This document shows positions 23,448 to 32,434 of a stretch of DNA of 64,000 nucleotides, in pieces. The DNA is taken from the NCBI RefSeq assembly GCF_030063195.1, contig NZ_JASISS010000003.1, positions 1-64,000 of the forward strand, read 5' to 3'. The stretch comes from Cryobacterium sp. PH31-AA6. GTDB taxonomy: Bacteria; Actinomycetota; Actinomycetes; Actinomycetales; Microbacteriaceae. Both the position numbers and the translations under genes were made by a program. Each line of letters starts with the position of its first letter. The stretch's first letter is position 1. The notes under the pieces were generated by a model. It ran no database searches and was not told the DNA's origin. It saw only the letters and a program-made list of their open reading frames with translations.

Positions 23448-24665
23448 TCAGCGCACCGCACGGGCCTCGCCGACGATCGCGGCCCGGTCGTGGCGCACCA
23501 GAGCCAGCAGTTGCGCCTCATCGGCCCGGTCGACGTTTGCGGCGCGGCCGGTGAGCATCCGCTGGCGGGCGAAGGCCAGTCGGGTCGAGTCGGCGATGAA
23601 GTCGCGCATCCCGATTCGTCGGTCCTTCGGCTGCGCGGCCGCCCAGCTGAGCGCCTGCCTGCGCCCCGCCGGCGTCGCCAGCATGGCCACCTCGGCGGCG
23701 GAGAACCAGCCGACCTCCGCATACTCGGTCAGGCGGCGCCGCGTGATGCGCTCCTCCTGCCTGCGCAACAGCACCACCACCACGATGGCCGTGATGAAAA
23801 GCGGGACCTGTACGAGCAGGTAATAGGAGATCAGGGTCGCGTCGCCGACGAGCAGGATGAACGCCCCGTTCCAGAGAGCGTGCAGTGCGATCGCCACAAG
23901 CAACCCGAAGAGCACGGTGACGATGCCGCCGCCGGCCCGGCGCCGTCCCGCCAGCCCGACCGCAATGCCGGTGCTGGCCGTGAACATGACGTGCGCGAAC
24001 GGGGAGAGCACGCCCCGCACGAGGAACGTGAAGCCGAGAGTCTGCACTCCCCCCTCGATCATCGCGACCCCGAAGTACTGGATGTTCTCCGAGAAGGCGA
24101 ATCCCGCGGCGATGGTGGCGGCGTAGACCACACCGTCGACCGGGCCGTCGAACCGGCGGCGCAGCACCCAGAACAACAGCAGAATGCCGGCGCCCTTCGC
24201 CGATTCCTCGACGATCGGCGCCTGGATCACGCCGGTGAGGAAATCGGCGCCGTCGCCGGTAGTCGCCGCCCCGGACGCGGCCAGGGCCAGTTGCACCCCC
24301 AGGTCGAAGACGAGCGCCGAGACGACGGACACCCCGGCACCCCAGAGCAACGCGAACAGGAGGGCCGGCCGCGGCTCCGGCTCCCACCGGTCGATCCAGC
24401 GCACCGCGAGCAGGATCACGCTGAGCGGGACGAGCGCGAGCCCGAGGCAGATCAGCAACGCGGCAGGGCCGAGGAAAGTGGAGAGATAGACCAGCACCAG
24501 CAGCACTGCGGCCCCGCCGAAGACGATCCCGAGGATCGCGAGCGCGACGGTGGCGCCGCTCGGGCGGCGCACCGGGGTGGTCCACACCTGCCGCACCGGA
24601 TGCGGGGCCGGGTTCACCTGGGGGCCGGCCCGACTCTGTCCGGGCGCCGGGGTCTCGAAGGTCAT
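23448..24665 (-). CDS. PrsW-family intramembrane metalloprotease
   Basis: 405-residue polytopic membrane protein with the PrsW (CPBP-like) active-site motifs: Glu153-Glu154-x-x-Lys157 (EESAK), Phe191-SENIQY, His225 in AHVMFTA and His262 in LHALWN. PrsW proteins cut within the membrane; in Bacillus PrsW does site-1 cleavage of anti-sigma factor RsiW, but actinobacterial targets are unknown. Eight or nine hydrophobic helices from residue 38 to about 300, then a roughly 100-residue cytoplasmic helical tail. TAGGGT lies 7 bases before ATG 24665 without a ribosome-binding site. Confidence 0.88.
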   Translation of the reverse strand: MTFETPAPGQSRAGPQVNPAPHPVRQVWTTPVRRPSGATVALAILGIVFGGAAVLLVLVYLSTFLGPAALLICLGLALVPLSVILLAVRWIDRWEPEPRPALLFALLWGAGVSVVSALVFDLGVQLALAASGAATTGDGADFLTGVIQAPIVEESAKGAGILLLFWVLRRRFDGPVDGVVYAATIAAGFAFSENIQYFGVAMIEGGVQTLGFTFLVRGVLSPFAHVMFTASTGIAVGLAGRRRAGGGIVTVLFGLLVAIALHALWNGAFILLVGDATLISYYLLVQVPLFITAIVVVVLLRRQEERITRRRLTEYAEVGWFSAAEVAMLATPAGRRQALSWAAAQPKDRRIGMRDFIADSTRLAFARQRMLTGRAANVDRADEAQLLALVRHDRAAIVGEARAVR

Positions 24666-24678
24666 GACCAACACCCTA
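24663..24678 (-). promoter_or_regulatory. Leaderless -10 element, PrsW gene
   Basis: TAGGGT (24673-24678, minus), 7-base gap, ATG 24665. Confidence 0.55.
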
Positions 24679-24703
24679 CGACGGCGCCGGCGTCCCGCGT
24701 CGC

Positions 24704-26098
24704 TCAGGAGGCGAACATGGTCCCCGGGTTCAGGATGCCCACTGGATCGAACACGGCCTTGATCCGCCGTTGCAGGTCGAAGCTCGTGTCGCCGAGCTCT
24801 TCGGCCAGCCAGCGCCGTTTGAGCACGCCGACACCGTGCTCGCCCGTCAGGGTGCCGCCGAGTTCGAGCGCCGCCCGGAAGAGCTCGCCGGCGGCGACCC
24901 AGATCAGGTCGGGGACCGTCTGCTCCTCGTCGGCCAGCAACGGGTCGACCGGGATGACGAAATTCGGATGCAGATTGCCGTCGCCGGCGTGCGCGACGGT
25001 CGGGATGGGCACCCCCGTGCGTGCGCTGATCTCGGCGATCCGCTCGAACATCTCCTTCATCCGGGATCGGGGTACGCAGACGTCTTCGATCAGCACCTGG
25101 CCGTGGGCGGCCAGGGCCGGGTGCGCGGCCCGCCGCACGTCGAGCAGGCGCTCGGCGGAAGCGGCATCCGTGGACAGTCGTGCCTCACCGCCCGCCGCAC
25201 GGAGCACGGCCACGGCCTGCTCGGCCTCCGTGCGGGCGGCCGGCCCGTCGGTCTGCAGCAGCAGGAATGCGCCCCGTCCGAGCGGCAGGTCGGCCGACAC
25301 CGCCGGCCCGAGATGCGCGGCGATCATGGCCAGCGCGACCGGGTCGATCAGTTCCATCACGGCCGGCCGGATGCGTGCCGCCGTGATGAGCGCGGATGCC
25401 GCGGCCGCCCCGGCGACGTCGGGGAACACCGCGCCGACGGTGACCGTGTCCCCCGCCGGGATCGCCCTGGTACGCACGACCGCCTCCACGATCACACCGA
25501 GGGTGCCCTCCGACCCGGTGAGCAACGCGGTCAGGTCGTAGCCGGTGACGCCCTTCACCGTGCGGCGCCCGGTACGGAGCAGACTGCCGTCGGCGAGAAC
25601 GACAGTGAGCCCGAGCACCGCCTCCCTGGTGACCCCGTACTTCACGCAGAGCAGTCCCCCGGCGTTGGTCGCGATGTTGCCCCCGACCGAGGAAATCGCC
25701 CTGCTCGCCGGATCGGGGGCGAACCACAGTCCGTGTTCGAGGAGTGCGTCGCCCAGCTGCTGGTTGATCACCCCCGGCTCGACCACCGCCAGTTCGTCCT
25801 CCGGCCGGATCTCCAGAATGCGATTCATCCCGGCGACGCTGAGCACGATCGACCCGTCCGTACCGCAGGCACCTCCGGCCAGCCCGGTCCCGGCCCCGCG
25901 GGTCACCACGGGAACGCCCCACTCCGAGGCGATGCGCAGCGTCGCCTGCACGTGTTCGACGGTGGCGGCCCGCACCACGGCCAGCGGCAACCCGGCGGCC
26001 ACCCAACCGGATTTGTCGGCCCGGGATGCCCCGAGTTCGGCCGGGTCCACGCTGACGATCGTGCCCAGTTCGGCCTGCAGTCGCTCCAATGCGCTCAT
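24704..26098 (-). CDS. FAD-linked oxidase, GlcD/lactate-type 2-hydroxyacid dehydrogenase
   Basis: 464-residue flavoprotein of the VAO/PCMH superfamily. The FAD-binding half has VVTRGAGTGLAGGAC, the PDPASRAISSVGGNIATNAGGLLCVKYG segment and VKGVTGYDLTALLTGSEGTLGVI. The C-terminal half has PTVAHAGDGNLHPNF and GTLTGEHGVGVLKRRWL, the signatures of GlcD and D-lactate dehydrogenases. It probably oxidises glycolate or D-lactate; no GlcE/GlcF partner is adjacent, so it may act alone as in mitochondrial-type enzymes. ATG 26098 has TACTCT 6 bases upstream, suggesting a leaderless message. Confidence 0.88.
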   Translation of the reverse strand: MSALERLQAELGTIVSVDPAELGASRADKSGWVAAGLPLAVVRAATVEHVQATLRIASEWGVPVVTRGAGTGLAGGACGTDGSIVLSVAGMNRILEIRPEDELAVVEPGVINQQLGDALLEHGLWFAPDPASRAISSVGGNIATNAGGLLCVKYGVTREAVLGLTVVLADGSLLRTGRRTVKGVTGYDLTALLTGSEGTLGVIVEAVVRTRAIPAGDTVTVGAVFPDVAGAAAASALITAARIRPAVMELIDPVALAMIAAHLGPAVSADLPLGRGAFLLLQTDGPAARTEAEQAVAVLRAAGGEARLSTDAASAERLLDVRRAAHPALAAHGQVLIEDVCVPRSRMKEMFERIAEISARTGVPIPTVAHAGDGNLHPNFVIPVDPLLADEEQTVPDLIWVAAGELFRAALELGGTLTGEHGVGVLKRRWLAEELGDTSFDLQRRIKAVFDPVGILNPGTMFAS

Positions 26099-26110
26099 CC
26101 CGCCAGAGTA
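26096..26110 (-). promoter_or_regulatory. Leaderless -10 element, FAD-linked oxidase
   Basis: TACTCT (26105-26110, minus), 6-base gap, ATG 26098. Confidence 0.6.
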
Positions 26111-26201
26111 CCGGCTCGACCGGGCGGCGGCGCCCACCCCGAACGGCGGCCATGTCCGATTTCCGCTATCGGGTCGAGCCGGAACCTGTCAGGCTGGAAT
26201 C

Positions 26202-27821
26202 GTGACCACGACCGACACCAGCCAGCCCGCACCCCGCGGGCCCGAACGCAGCCCCGCCCGCCGAGGCCCCGCCACCGACCCGGCCTTCGCCGAACGCTAC
26301 CGCGCCATGTCGTCACGGGATTCCCGGTTCGACGGGCAGTTCATCACGGGCGTGCACTCCACCGGCATCTACTGCCGTCCCAGCTGTCCGGCCGTCACCC
26401 CCAAGGCCTCGAACGTGTCGTTCTACCTCACCGCCGCCGCCGCGCACGAGGCCGGCCTGCGCGCCTGCAAACGCTGCCTGCCGGATGCCGTCCCCGGGTC
26501 ACCGGAGTGGAACATCCGCGATGACCTGGCCGCCAGGGCGATGCGGTTGATCGTCGACGGCGCGGTCGAGCGGGAGGGCGTGGCCGGGCTCGCCGCACGG
26601 CTGGGCTACAGCGAACGTCACCTCACCCGGGTGCTCGTCGACGAGCTCGGCGCCGGCCCGCTGGCGCTGGCCCGCGCGCACCGCGCGCAGACCGCCCGGC
26701 TCCTGCTCGGTACGGGACTGCCGATCAGCGAGGTCGCCTTCGCCGCCGGTTTCGGCAGCATCCGCCAGTTCAACGACACCATCGCGGCCGTCTACGAGCG
26801 CACACCGACGGAACTGCGGGGCACGATGCGCCGTGCGGCCCCGTCCGGTGGGACCGCAACCAGGACCACGCACGAGACCGCGCACGGGACACCTGACGAG
26901 CCCGGGCATGGTGTCGCCGTCACCCTGCAGCTACCCGCCCGGGCGCCGTTCGACGGTCTCGGCGTGCTCCGCTTCCTCGGCGTTCGCGCCATCCCGGGCG
27001 TCGAGGTGGCCACGGCCGGGTCCTACTCGCGCACGCTGCGGCTGCCGAACGGTCTGGCTTCGGTCGAGCTGACCCTGGCCGGCACCCCGGGCTCCCCGCT
27101 CGTCGGCTGCGTCGCCCGACTGACCAGTCTCGCCGACCTCGCCCCCCTGGTCAGCCGGGTGCGGCGGCTGCTCGACCTCGACGCGGACGCCCAGGCCATC
27201 GACCACGCCCTCGCGGCCGATCCGCTGCTCGTCGCCTCCGTCGCCGCGACGCCCGGCATCCGGCTGCCGGGAAGCATGGACCCGGAGGAGACCCTGTTCC
27301 GTGCCCTCCTCGGCCAACAGGTCTCGGTGGACGCCGCGCGCACGGCGCTGTCCCGGCTCGCCGACGCCCTGGGCGAGTCGTTCCCGGATGCCGGCGCCAC
27401 GCCGGGGCTGTCCCGCCTCTTCCCATCCGCCGCCCGGATCGCGGCGGACGGTCGCTCCGTGCTGCGCGGCCCGGCCGCCCGGATCGACACGGTGATCCGG
27501 GTCGCCGAGGCCCTCGCCTCGGGCGACCTCCTGCTCGGCTACGGGCAGACCCGGCCGGCGTTGGAGGCGAGCCTGATCGCCATGGCCGGGATCGGCCCGT
27601 GGACGGCCGGCTACGTGGCCATGCGGGTGCTGGGGAGCCCGGACATCCTGCTCACCAGCGACCTTGCGCTGCGTCAGGGCGCCGGCCGATTGTCCCTTCC
27701 GGCGGATGCCAAACGACTCGCCGCGCACGGCGCCGACTGGGCCCCGTGGCGAAGTTACGCCGGCATGCACCTGTGGCGAGCGGCAGGGGCACCCGCCGTT
27801 TCGCTGCCGGAACCGGTCTGA
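26202..27821 (+). CDS. Ada-like sensor / AlkA 3-methyladenine DNA glycosylase fusion
   Basis: 539-residue repair protein common in actinobacteria. In order: Ada zinc domain with Cys58, Cys62, Cys89 and Cys92 (YCRPSC ... CKRC), which senses phosphotriester methylation; an AraC-type helix-turn-helix region (about 105-205, LGYSERHLTRVLVDELG and FAAGFGSIRQFNDTI); a low-complexity linker with HET-HGT; an AlkA N-terminal domain (about 240-335); and a HhH-GPD glycosylase (LFRALLGQQVSVDAAR, MAGIGPWTAGYVAMR, probable catalytic Asp at about 487). It can thus both sense alkylation and excise alkylated bases. GTG 26202 is chosen from the Ada domain start; CAGGCT sits 6 bases upstream, a near-consensus leaderless -10. 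The frame is open far upstream, antisense to the FAD oxidase. Confidence 0.9.
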   Translation: MTTTDTSQPAPRGPERSPARRGPATDPAFAERYRAMSSRDSRFDGQFITGVHSTGIYCRPSCPAVTPKASNVSFYLTAAAAHEAGLRACKRCLPDAVPGSPEWNIRDDLAARAMRLIVDGAVEREGVAGLAARLGYSERHLTRVLVDELGAGPLALARAHRAQTARLLLGTGLPISEVAFAAGFGSIRQFNDTIAAVYERTPTELRGTMRRAAPSGGTATRTTHETAHGTPDEPGHGVAVTLQLPARAPFDGLGVLRFLGVRAIPGVEVATAGSYSRTLRLPNGLASVELTLAGTPGSPLVGCVARLTSLADLAPLVSRVRRLLDLDADAQAIDHALAADPLLVASVAATPGIRLPGSMDPEETLFRALLGQQVSVDAARTALSRLADALGESFPDAGATPGLSRLFPSAARIAADGRSVLRGPAARIDTVIRVAEALASGDLLLGYGQTRPALEASLIAMAGIGPWTAGYVAMRVLGSPDILLTSDLALRQGAGRLSLPADAKRLAAHGADWAPWRSYAGMHLWRAAGAPAVSLPEPV

Positions 27822-27867
27822 TCGGCCCGGATGAGCGGCCCCACAGCCAAACCCCTCCGGCTGCCGA

Positions 27868-27882
27868 TAGCCTGAACAGGTG
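27868..27882 (+). promoter_or_regulatory. Leaderless -10 element, FAH-family gene
   Basis: TAGCCT (27868-27873), 6-base gap, GTG 27880; no Shine-Dalgarno. Confidence 0.6.
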
Positions 27883-28755
27883 AAATTCGCGCACCTCAGA
27901 GTTGAAGGCCAGTCCACTCCCCGTCTCGCCGCGGTATTCGACGAATCGGCGGTATTCCTCGACGAGATCATGGACGACGCCCCGCGCGACCTTCAAGACC
28001 TGATCGAGAAGGGCGATGACGAGTACGACCGGGTGCGCGCGCTGGCGATGAACACCGTGTCGCACGGCGCCACCCTCACCCCGCTTGATGAGCTGCGCTA
28101 CTCCTCCGCGGTGCTCCGGCCGCCGCAGATCATCGCGATCGGCGCCAACTACGCCGCCCACTCCTCGGAGCTCAAGCTCCGCGCCGAGTCCGCGGCAACC
28201 GTGTTCTCGCTCTGGCCCAATTCACTGACCGGCCACGAGTCGACCGTCACCTGGGCGACCGATCACACGACGCAGGTCGACTACGAGGCGGAGGTCGGGG
28301 TCGTCATCGGCCGCGCGGCCCGCAACGTCGCGGTGCAGGACGCCCTCGACCATGTCTTCGGCTACACGGTCGTCAACGACATCACCGCCCGTGACCTGCA
28401 GTTCTCCGAGGCGCAGTGGTCGCGCTGCAAGTCCTTCGACGGCTTCACCCCCACCGGGCCGGTGGTCATCACGGCGGACGAGATCGGCGATCCACAGGAC
28501 CTGTGGCTGACCACCCACGTGGATGGGCGGATCCTGCAGGATGCCTCAAGCGGTGACATGGTGCGCACGGTGGCGGAGATCATCTCCTACCTCTCCCGGA
28601 CGTCGACCCTGATGCCGGGGACCCTCATCTCCACCGGCAGCCCCGGCGGCGCCGGTTACAGCCGCAAGCCGCCCGTATTCCTGCGCGACGGGTCGACCGT
28701 CACGGTGGCGATCGACAAGATCGGTCTGTTGACCACGCACTGCCGCGTGCTCTGA
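27880..28755 (+). CDS. Fumarylacetoacetate hydrolase family protein
   Basis: 291-residue FAH-fold enzyme. Metal ligands Glu136 and Glu138 (VDYEAEVGVV) and Asp167 (NDITARDLQ) are intact, with IGANYAAH upstream and ISTGSPGGAGY near the end. Family members hydrolyse or decarboxylate acylpyruvates and 2-oxo acids (fumarylpyruvate, 2-hydroxyhepta-2,4-diene-1,7-dioate and others); the substrate is not given by sequence. It is 58 bases downstream of the Ada-AlkA gene but with its own -10. Confidence 0.85.
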   Translation: MKFAHLRVEGQSTPRLAAVFDESAVFLDEIMDDAPRDLQDLIEKGDDEYDRVRALAMNTVSHGATLTPLDELRYSSAVLRPPQIIAIGANYAAHSSELKLRAESAATVFSLWPNSLTGHESTVTWATDHTTQVDYEAEVGVVIGRAARNVAVQDALDHVFGYTVVNDITARDLQFSEAQWSRCKSFDGFTPTGPVVITADEIGDPQDLWLTTHVDGRILQDASSGDMVRTVAEIISYLSRTSTLMPGTLISTGSPGGAGYSRKPPVFLRDGSTVTVAIDKIGLLTTHCRVL

Positions 28756-28825
28756 CTACGAGCCGGATCTGCCCGGCAAGCGTAGTCTCGCTTCCAGGAC
28801 CCGACGCGGTCGGAGAGGGGACCCG

Positions 28826-29605
28826 ATGTCCACGATCTCGGTCGTCATCCCCTGCTACAACGACGCGTCGTTCCTCGCCGTCTGCCTCGAGGCTCTGGCG
28901 GCACAGACCCGCCCCGCCGACGAGGTCATCGTCGTCGACAACCTGAGCACGGATGCCTCGGCCGCGGTTGCGCGCGCCGGTGGCGCCCGGGTCGTCACGG
29001 CCCCGTTCCCCGGGATCTGGCCGGCAGCGGCGACCGGCTTCGACGCGGCGGGCGGGGACGTGATCGCCCGGCTCGACGCCGACTCGATTCCCCCGGCCGA
29101 CTGGCTCGCCCGGATCGACGGGGCCTTCGCGGCATCGCCCGAGGTGGACGTCATCACCGGCCCGGGCGACTTCTACGATTGCTCGCCGACCGTGGCACGA
29201 CTCGGCCGGGTCCTCTACATCGGCGGCTACTTCTGGGCGATCGGGCTGTGGCTGGGCGGTTCGCCGGTCTTCGGGTCCAACTTCGCCATCCGACGGGACA
29301 CCTGGCGAGAGGTGCGTGAGCGCGTGCACCGCGACCGGGGGGACATCCACGACGATCTCGACCTCAGCCTCCACCTGGGTCCGTCGATCACGGTCGCCTA
29401 CCAGCACACCCTGCGGGTCGGCATCTCGGCCAGGCCGTTCCAGAGCTGGGCCGGCTTCATCCGACGTCTGAACTGGGCGTATCGCACCCTCGCGCTGCAT
29501 TGGCCCGCGGCCGCGCCGTGGCGGCTCCGGATCGAACGCCGCGCCTGGCGGGCCGGGGCCGGGCGGCGGGCAGAGCAGAGCCCGACCGGTCAGAGCCTGC
29601 CCTGA
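28826..29605 (+). CDS. Family 2 glycosyltransferase
   Basis: 259-residue GT-A fold transferase. It begins STISVVIPCYNDASFLAVCLEALAAQT, has VIVVDNLSTDAS for the nucleotide-sugar site and RLDADSIPPADWLARI with the metal-binding DxD. No membrane helix is convincing apart from a hydrophobic patch at about 130-150 (VLYIGGYFWAIGLWLGG). Acceptor and donor unknown; no cell-wall cluster surrounds it. ATG 28826 has GGAGAGGGG 5 bases upstream, and TAGTCT about 40 bases upstream may be its -10. Confidence 0.82.
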   Translation: MSTISVVIPCYNDASFLAVCLEALAAQTRPADEVIVVDNLSTDASAAVARAGGARVVTAPFPGIWPAAATGFDAAGGDVIARLDADSIPPADWLARIDGAFAASPEVDVITGPGDFYDCSPTVARLGRVLYIGGYFWAIGLWLGGSPVFGSNFAIRRDTWREVRERVHRDRGDIHDDLDLSLHLGPSITVAYQHTLRVGISARPFQSWAGFIRRLNWAYRTLALHWPAAAPWRLRIERRAWRAGAGRRAEQSPTGQSLP

Positions 29606-29622
29606 CTCACAACCTCCCTGGC

Positions 29623-30537
29623 TCAGAGCCTGCCCTGAAACAGGGCGACCATGTCCCGCGCCAGCTGGTGCGGGGTGGTCTCGCAGGGGCTGTGCCCGGT
29701 CGCGTAGACCCGGCAGGCCGCGCCGATCCGGTTCGCGAACGCCCGATGCAGTCCGGTCGGCCAGAGGTCGTGCTCGCCGACCGCGACCAGCATCGGGATC
29801 GGCGACTCGAACAAGAGCCGCCGCACGTCCGGGGACCGCTTCATCAGGCCGACGATGTCGTCCACGCTGCGCCGGCTCGTGGCGTCGAACCGGGCCCGAA
29901 CGAGCGCGAGCCGACCGGGCGGCGCATGATTGCGGTTGGTGAGCAGGCCCCAGATCAGCAGGGAGGCGATCCCGCGCGCCGGGATCAGCCAGCTCAGCGC
30001 ACCGATCCAGCGCACCCGCCTGAACACCTGGCCTGCCTGCGGCGGCGCGCCGAGCAGGGTCAGCGAGGCGAACAGGTCCGGGCGTTCGGTGAGCGCGATC
30101 TCGGCGACGATTCCGGCGAACGAGTACCCGAGCACGTGCGACGGCGACGCCCCGTTCGCCAGGAGCGCGATCAGGTCGGTGACGAAGAGGCCGTAGCCGA
30201 ACGGCTCGCCGCCCGGCGGCCCGGCCGCTGCGGATCCGGACTGCCCGGCCAGGTCGTAGCTCTCGACGAGGTAGCCGGCCTCGGCCAGCAGCGGCGCGAG
30301 CAACACGAAGTCTTCCTTCGACCCGGTGGCACCGGGAACGAGCACGACCCGCGGATGCCCCGGCTCGCCGATCACCGTCGCCGCGAGTGCGCCGCTCGGT
30401 GCGGGAAAGCGGAAGGTGCGGCTTCCCGGCGGCGGCACCGTCCAGTCTCGGTCGGCGAGTGCGCGATCCCGCGCGGCGGCCTCATCGAACGGGCGGGCAT
30501 CCGGCTCGCCCACGCTTCGCCGCGACCGTGTGGACAT
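29623..30537 (-). CDS. Alpha/beta hydrolase
   Basis: 304-residue serine hydrolase. It has VVLVPGATGSKEDFVLLAPLLAEAGYLVESYDLAGQSGS (oxyanion region), the nucleophile elbow GYSFAG, VAVGEHDLWPT carrying the acidic residue and GHSPCETTPHQLARDM carrying the catalytic His. Substrate unknown. ATG 30537 has TACTCT 6 bases upstream; the longer opening to 30651 crosses a terminator hairpin and is not coding. Confidence 0.83.
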   Translation of the reverse strand: MSTRSRRSVGEPDARPFDEAAARDRALADRDWTVPPPGSRTFRFPAPSGALAATVIGEPGHPRVVLVPGATGSKEDFVLLAPLLAEAGYLVESYDLAGQSGSAAAGPPGGEPFGYGLFVTDLIALLANGASPSHVLGYSFAGIVAEIALTERPDLFASLTLLGAPPQAGQVFRRVRWIGALSWLIPARGIASLLIWGLLTNRNHAPPGRLALVRARFDATSRRSVDDIVGLMKRSPDVRRLLFESPIPMLVAVGEHDLWPTGLHRAFANRIGAACRVYATGHSPCETTPHQLARDMVALFQGRL

Positions 30538-30549
30538 GGCGTCAGAGTA
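30535..30549 (-). promoter_or_regulatory. Leaderless -10 element, alpha/beta hydrolase
   Basis: TACTCT (30544-30549, minus), 6-base gap, ATG 30537. Confidence 0.6.
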
Positions 30550-30623
30550 GCGCTCCCTGGGGCGGCCCGCGAGAGCGCAAGGGGGGCCCGCCGCCACGCC
30601 CCCGCGGACCGCCCGACGCCGAG

Positions 30624-30651
30624 GTGCCCGCCCCCTGGTGGGGGCGGGCAC
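30624..30651 (-). terminator. Terminator hairpin after the amine permease
   Basis: Perfect 12-bp stem (GTGCCCGCCCCC / GGGGGCGGGCAC) with a 4-base loop, 20 bases past the permease stop. No U-tract. Confidence 0.7.
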
Positions 30652-30670
30652 TTCACAGCACTGGGGCGGC

Positions 30671-32215
30671 TCAGGGCGTCGGTTCGTCCTTACCGTCCAG
30701 GGCGAGCAGCTCTTCCTCGACGGCCCCGCCGTAGCCTTCCTTCTGCGGGTCGCCGTGCAAGCCGCCGGACACCGCGTACTCCTCCTCCGGGGAGAGCACG
30801 AGCCGGGTGCGGCCGTAGAGCGCGAAGATGAGCAGCATGACCACGTAGACCACGGCGATCGCCGCGATCGCCGGCCGAGCCGGTTCGTTGATGAAGAAGC
30901 CGAAGAAGATCGCGAGCGAGAGGATGCCGGCGATCACTGCCCCCGGCACGCCCCACGGGCTGCGGTAGGGGCGGTTCGCGTTCGGGTACTTTCGGCGCAG
31001 GATCACGAACGAGACCATCTGCAGCACGTACGCGATCACGGCGCCCCAGACGGCGATGTTGAGCACGATCGCCCCCGCGACCCCGGAAGCGCCGCCGAGC
31101 GAGTCGACCAGCACGAGGGCGACGAACCCGAACACGGCTCCGACGAGGAGCGCGACCCCGGGGGTCTGCCGTTTGCCGGTCAGGGAGAGGAACTTCGGGT
31201 AGTAGCCGGCCCGCGACAGCGAGTACATGTTGCGCCCGTAGGCGAACATGATGCCCTGCAGCGACGCGAGGAGACCGACGAGCGCGAACAGGGCCAGCAC
31301 GGCGGCCGCCCCGTCGCCGACGATCGCCCGGAAGCCGTCGAGAAGGGGCTCGCCGGAGGTCGCAATGGCGCCGGCGCCGACGATCCCCGTGTTGAGGAAC
31401 AGCACGAGCAGACCGGTGATGATGAGGGTGGTGCGGGCGATGAGTCCGGCCTTCGGGATGTCGCGGACCGGGTTGTGCGATTCCTCGGCGGCCAACGGAA
31501 GCTCCTCGATGCCCAGGAAGAACCACATCGCGTAGGGAAGGGCGAAGAGGATGGGGATCACGCCGTGCGGCAGGAACGTGGTCTGTCCGGCATCCGGAGC
31601 GATGTCGAAGAGCTTGTCGACGCTGAACAACCCGGAGAAGACCGCCATCGCGGAGAAGACGAGCAGGATGGCGATCGAGATGATCGAGACGACGATCGCG
31701 AACCGGAACGAGATCGCGGCGCCGGCCGAGTTGAGCGCGATGAACACGGCGTAGAGGATGACCCACCACATCCAGGCGGGCATCGAGAACCCGAGCAGTT
31801 CGCTGGTGATGCCGTCGGCGTAGGAGGCGGAGAAGTAGACGATCACCGCGGTGGTCGCCACGTACTCGATCGTCTCGGCCAGGCCGGTGACGAAGCCGCC
31901 CCACGGTCCCATCGCCGCCCGGGCGAAGGAGTACGCCCCACCGGTGTGCGGCATCGCCGACGCCATCTCGCCGATGCTGAAGATCATGCCGTAATACATC
32001 ACGATCAGCAGGGCGAACGCGATCAGCATGCCGCCGAAGCCGGCGAAGTCGATGCCGAAGTTCCAGCCGGAGAAGTCCCCGGAGATGACCGCCGCGACGG
32101 CGAGTCCCCAGAGCCCCCAGATGCCCGCGCTGCGTCTGAGCCCACGTTTCTCGAAGTACCCCGCCTCCGCCGTCGTGTACTGCACGCCTGAGACGTTCAA
32201 GGTGTCTTTGGACAT
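30671..32215 (-). CDS. Ethanolamine-type permease, APC superfamily
   Basis: 514-residue 12-helix importer. The N-terminus GYFEKRGLRRSAGIWGLWGLAVAAVISGDFSGWNFGI matches the ethanolamine permease (EAT) group of the APC superfamily, as do MPHTGGAYSFARAAMGPWGGFVTGLAE and LGIEELPLAAEES. It is divergent from, and shares a control region with, the glutamine-synthetase-like operon, so it probably imports that pathway's amine substrate: ethanolamine, or alternatively a monoamine or polyamine. A soluble acidic tail of about 35 residues ends the protein. Promoter at 32288-32316. Confidence 0.85.
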   Translation of the reverse strand: MSKDTLNVSGVQYTTAEAGYFEKRGLRRSAGIWGLWGLAVAAVISGDFSGWNFGIDFAGFGGMLIAFALLIVMYYGMIFSIGEMASAMPHTGGAYSFARAAMGPWGGFVTGLAETIEYVATTAVIVYFSASYADGITSELLGFSMPAWMWWVILYAVFIALNSAGAAISFRFAIVVSIISIAILLVFSAMAVFSGLFSVDKLFDIAPDAGQTTFLPHGVIPILFALPYAMWFFLGIEELPLAAEESHNPVRDIPKAGLIARTTLIITGLLVLFLNTGIVGAGAIATSGEPLLDGFRAIVGDGAAAVLALFALVGLLASLQGIMFAYGRNMYSLSRAGYYPKFLSLTGKRQTPGVALLVGAVFGFVALVLVDSLGGASGVAGAIVLNIAVWGAVIAYVLQMVSFVILRRKYPNANRPYRSPWGVPGAVIAGILSLAIFFGFFINEPARPAIAAIAVVYVVMLLIFALYGRTRLVLSPEEEYAVSGGLHGDPQKEGYGGAVEEELLALDGKDEPTP

Positions 32216-32287
32216 CCTGGTTTTCCTTTACGCTCTGGTTGCGCGCGCCCACGAGGACCGAACAACGCCGTCAGTTTTCTTGGCTTG

Positions 32288-32316
32288 ACTATAGGACCCC
32301 AATGGTTGTGTGTACA
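32288..32316 (-). promoter_or_regulatory. Promoter of the amine permease with overlapping palindrome
   Basis: Minus strand: TGTACA (32311-32316), 17-base spacer, TATAGT (32288-32293). The -35 is the centre of a 12-base near-palindrome GTGTGTACATAC (32308-32319), so a bound regulator would block polymerase. Confidence 0.6.
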
Positions 32317-32372
32317 TACCTTTGGAAAAGAGATTGTCCTCGGATGCGAGAAAAATTGCTCCTACTCGATGG

Positions 32373-32409
32373 GAAGTTCTGTGTTCTAATGGTCGAGAAC
32401 TTCACCATT
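32373..32409. promoter_or_regulatory. Nested operator-like palindromes upstream of the gamma-glutamylation operon
   Basis: GAAGTTCT (32373-32380) and AGAACTTC (32396-32403) are a perfect 8-bp inverted repeat with a 15-base gap. Overlapping it is AATGGT-N10-ACCATT (32388-32409). The candidate -10 TCTAAT (32385-32390) is inside both. Likely binding site for the FCD/GntR protein encoded at the end of the operon. Confidence 0.5.
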
Positions 32410-32434
32410 TGACCGGCTCATCGAGGAGAACCAC

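Noticed and set aside
25545..26201. 219-residue N-terminal extension of the Ada-AlkA gene
   Set aside because: It lies antisense to the FAD-linked oxidase; the Ada domain begins properly after GTG 26202.
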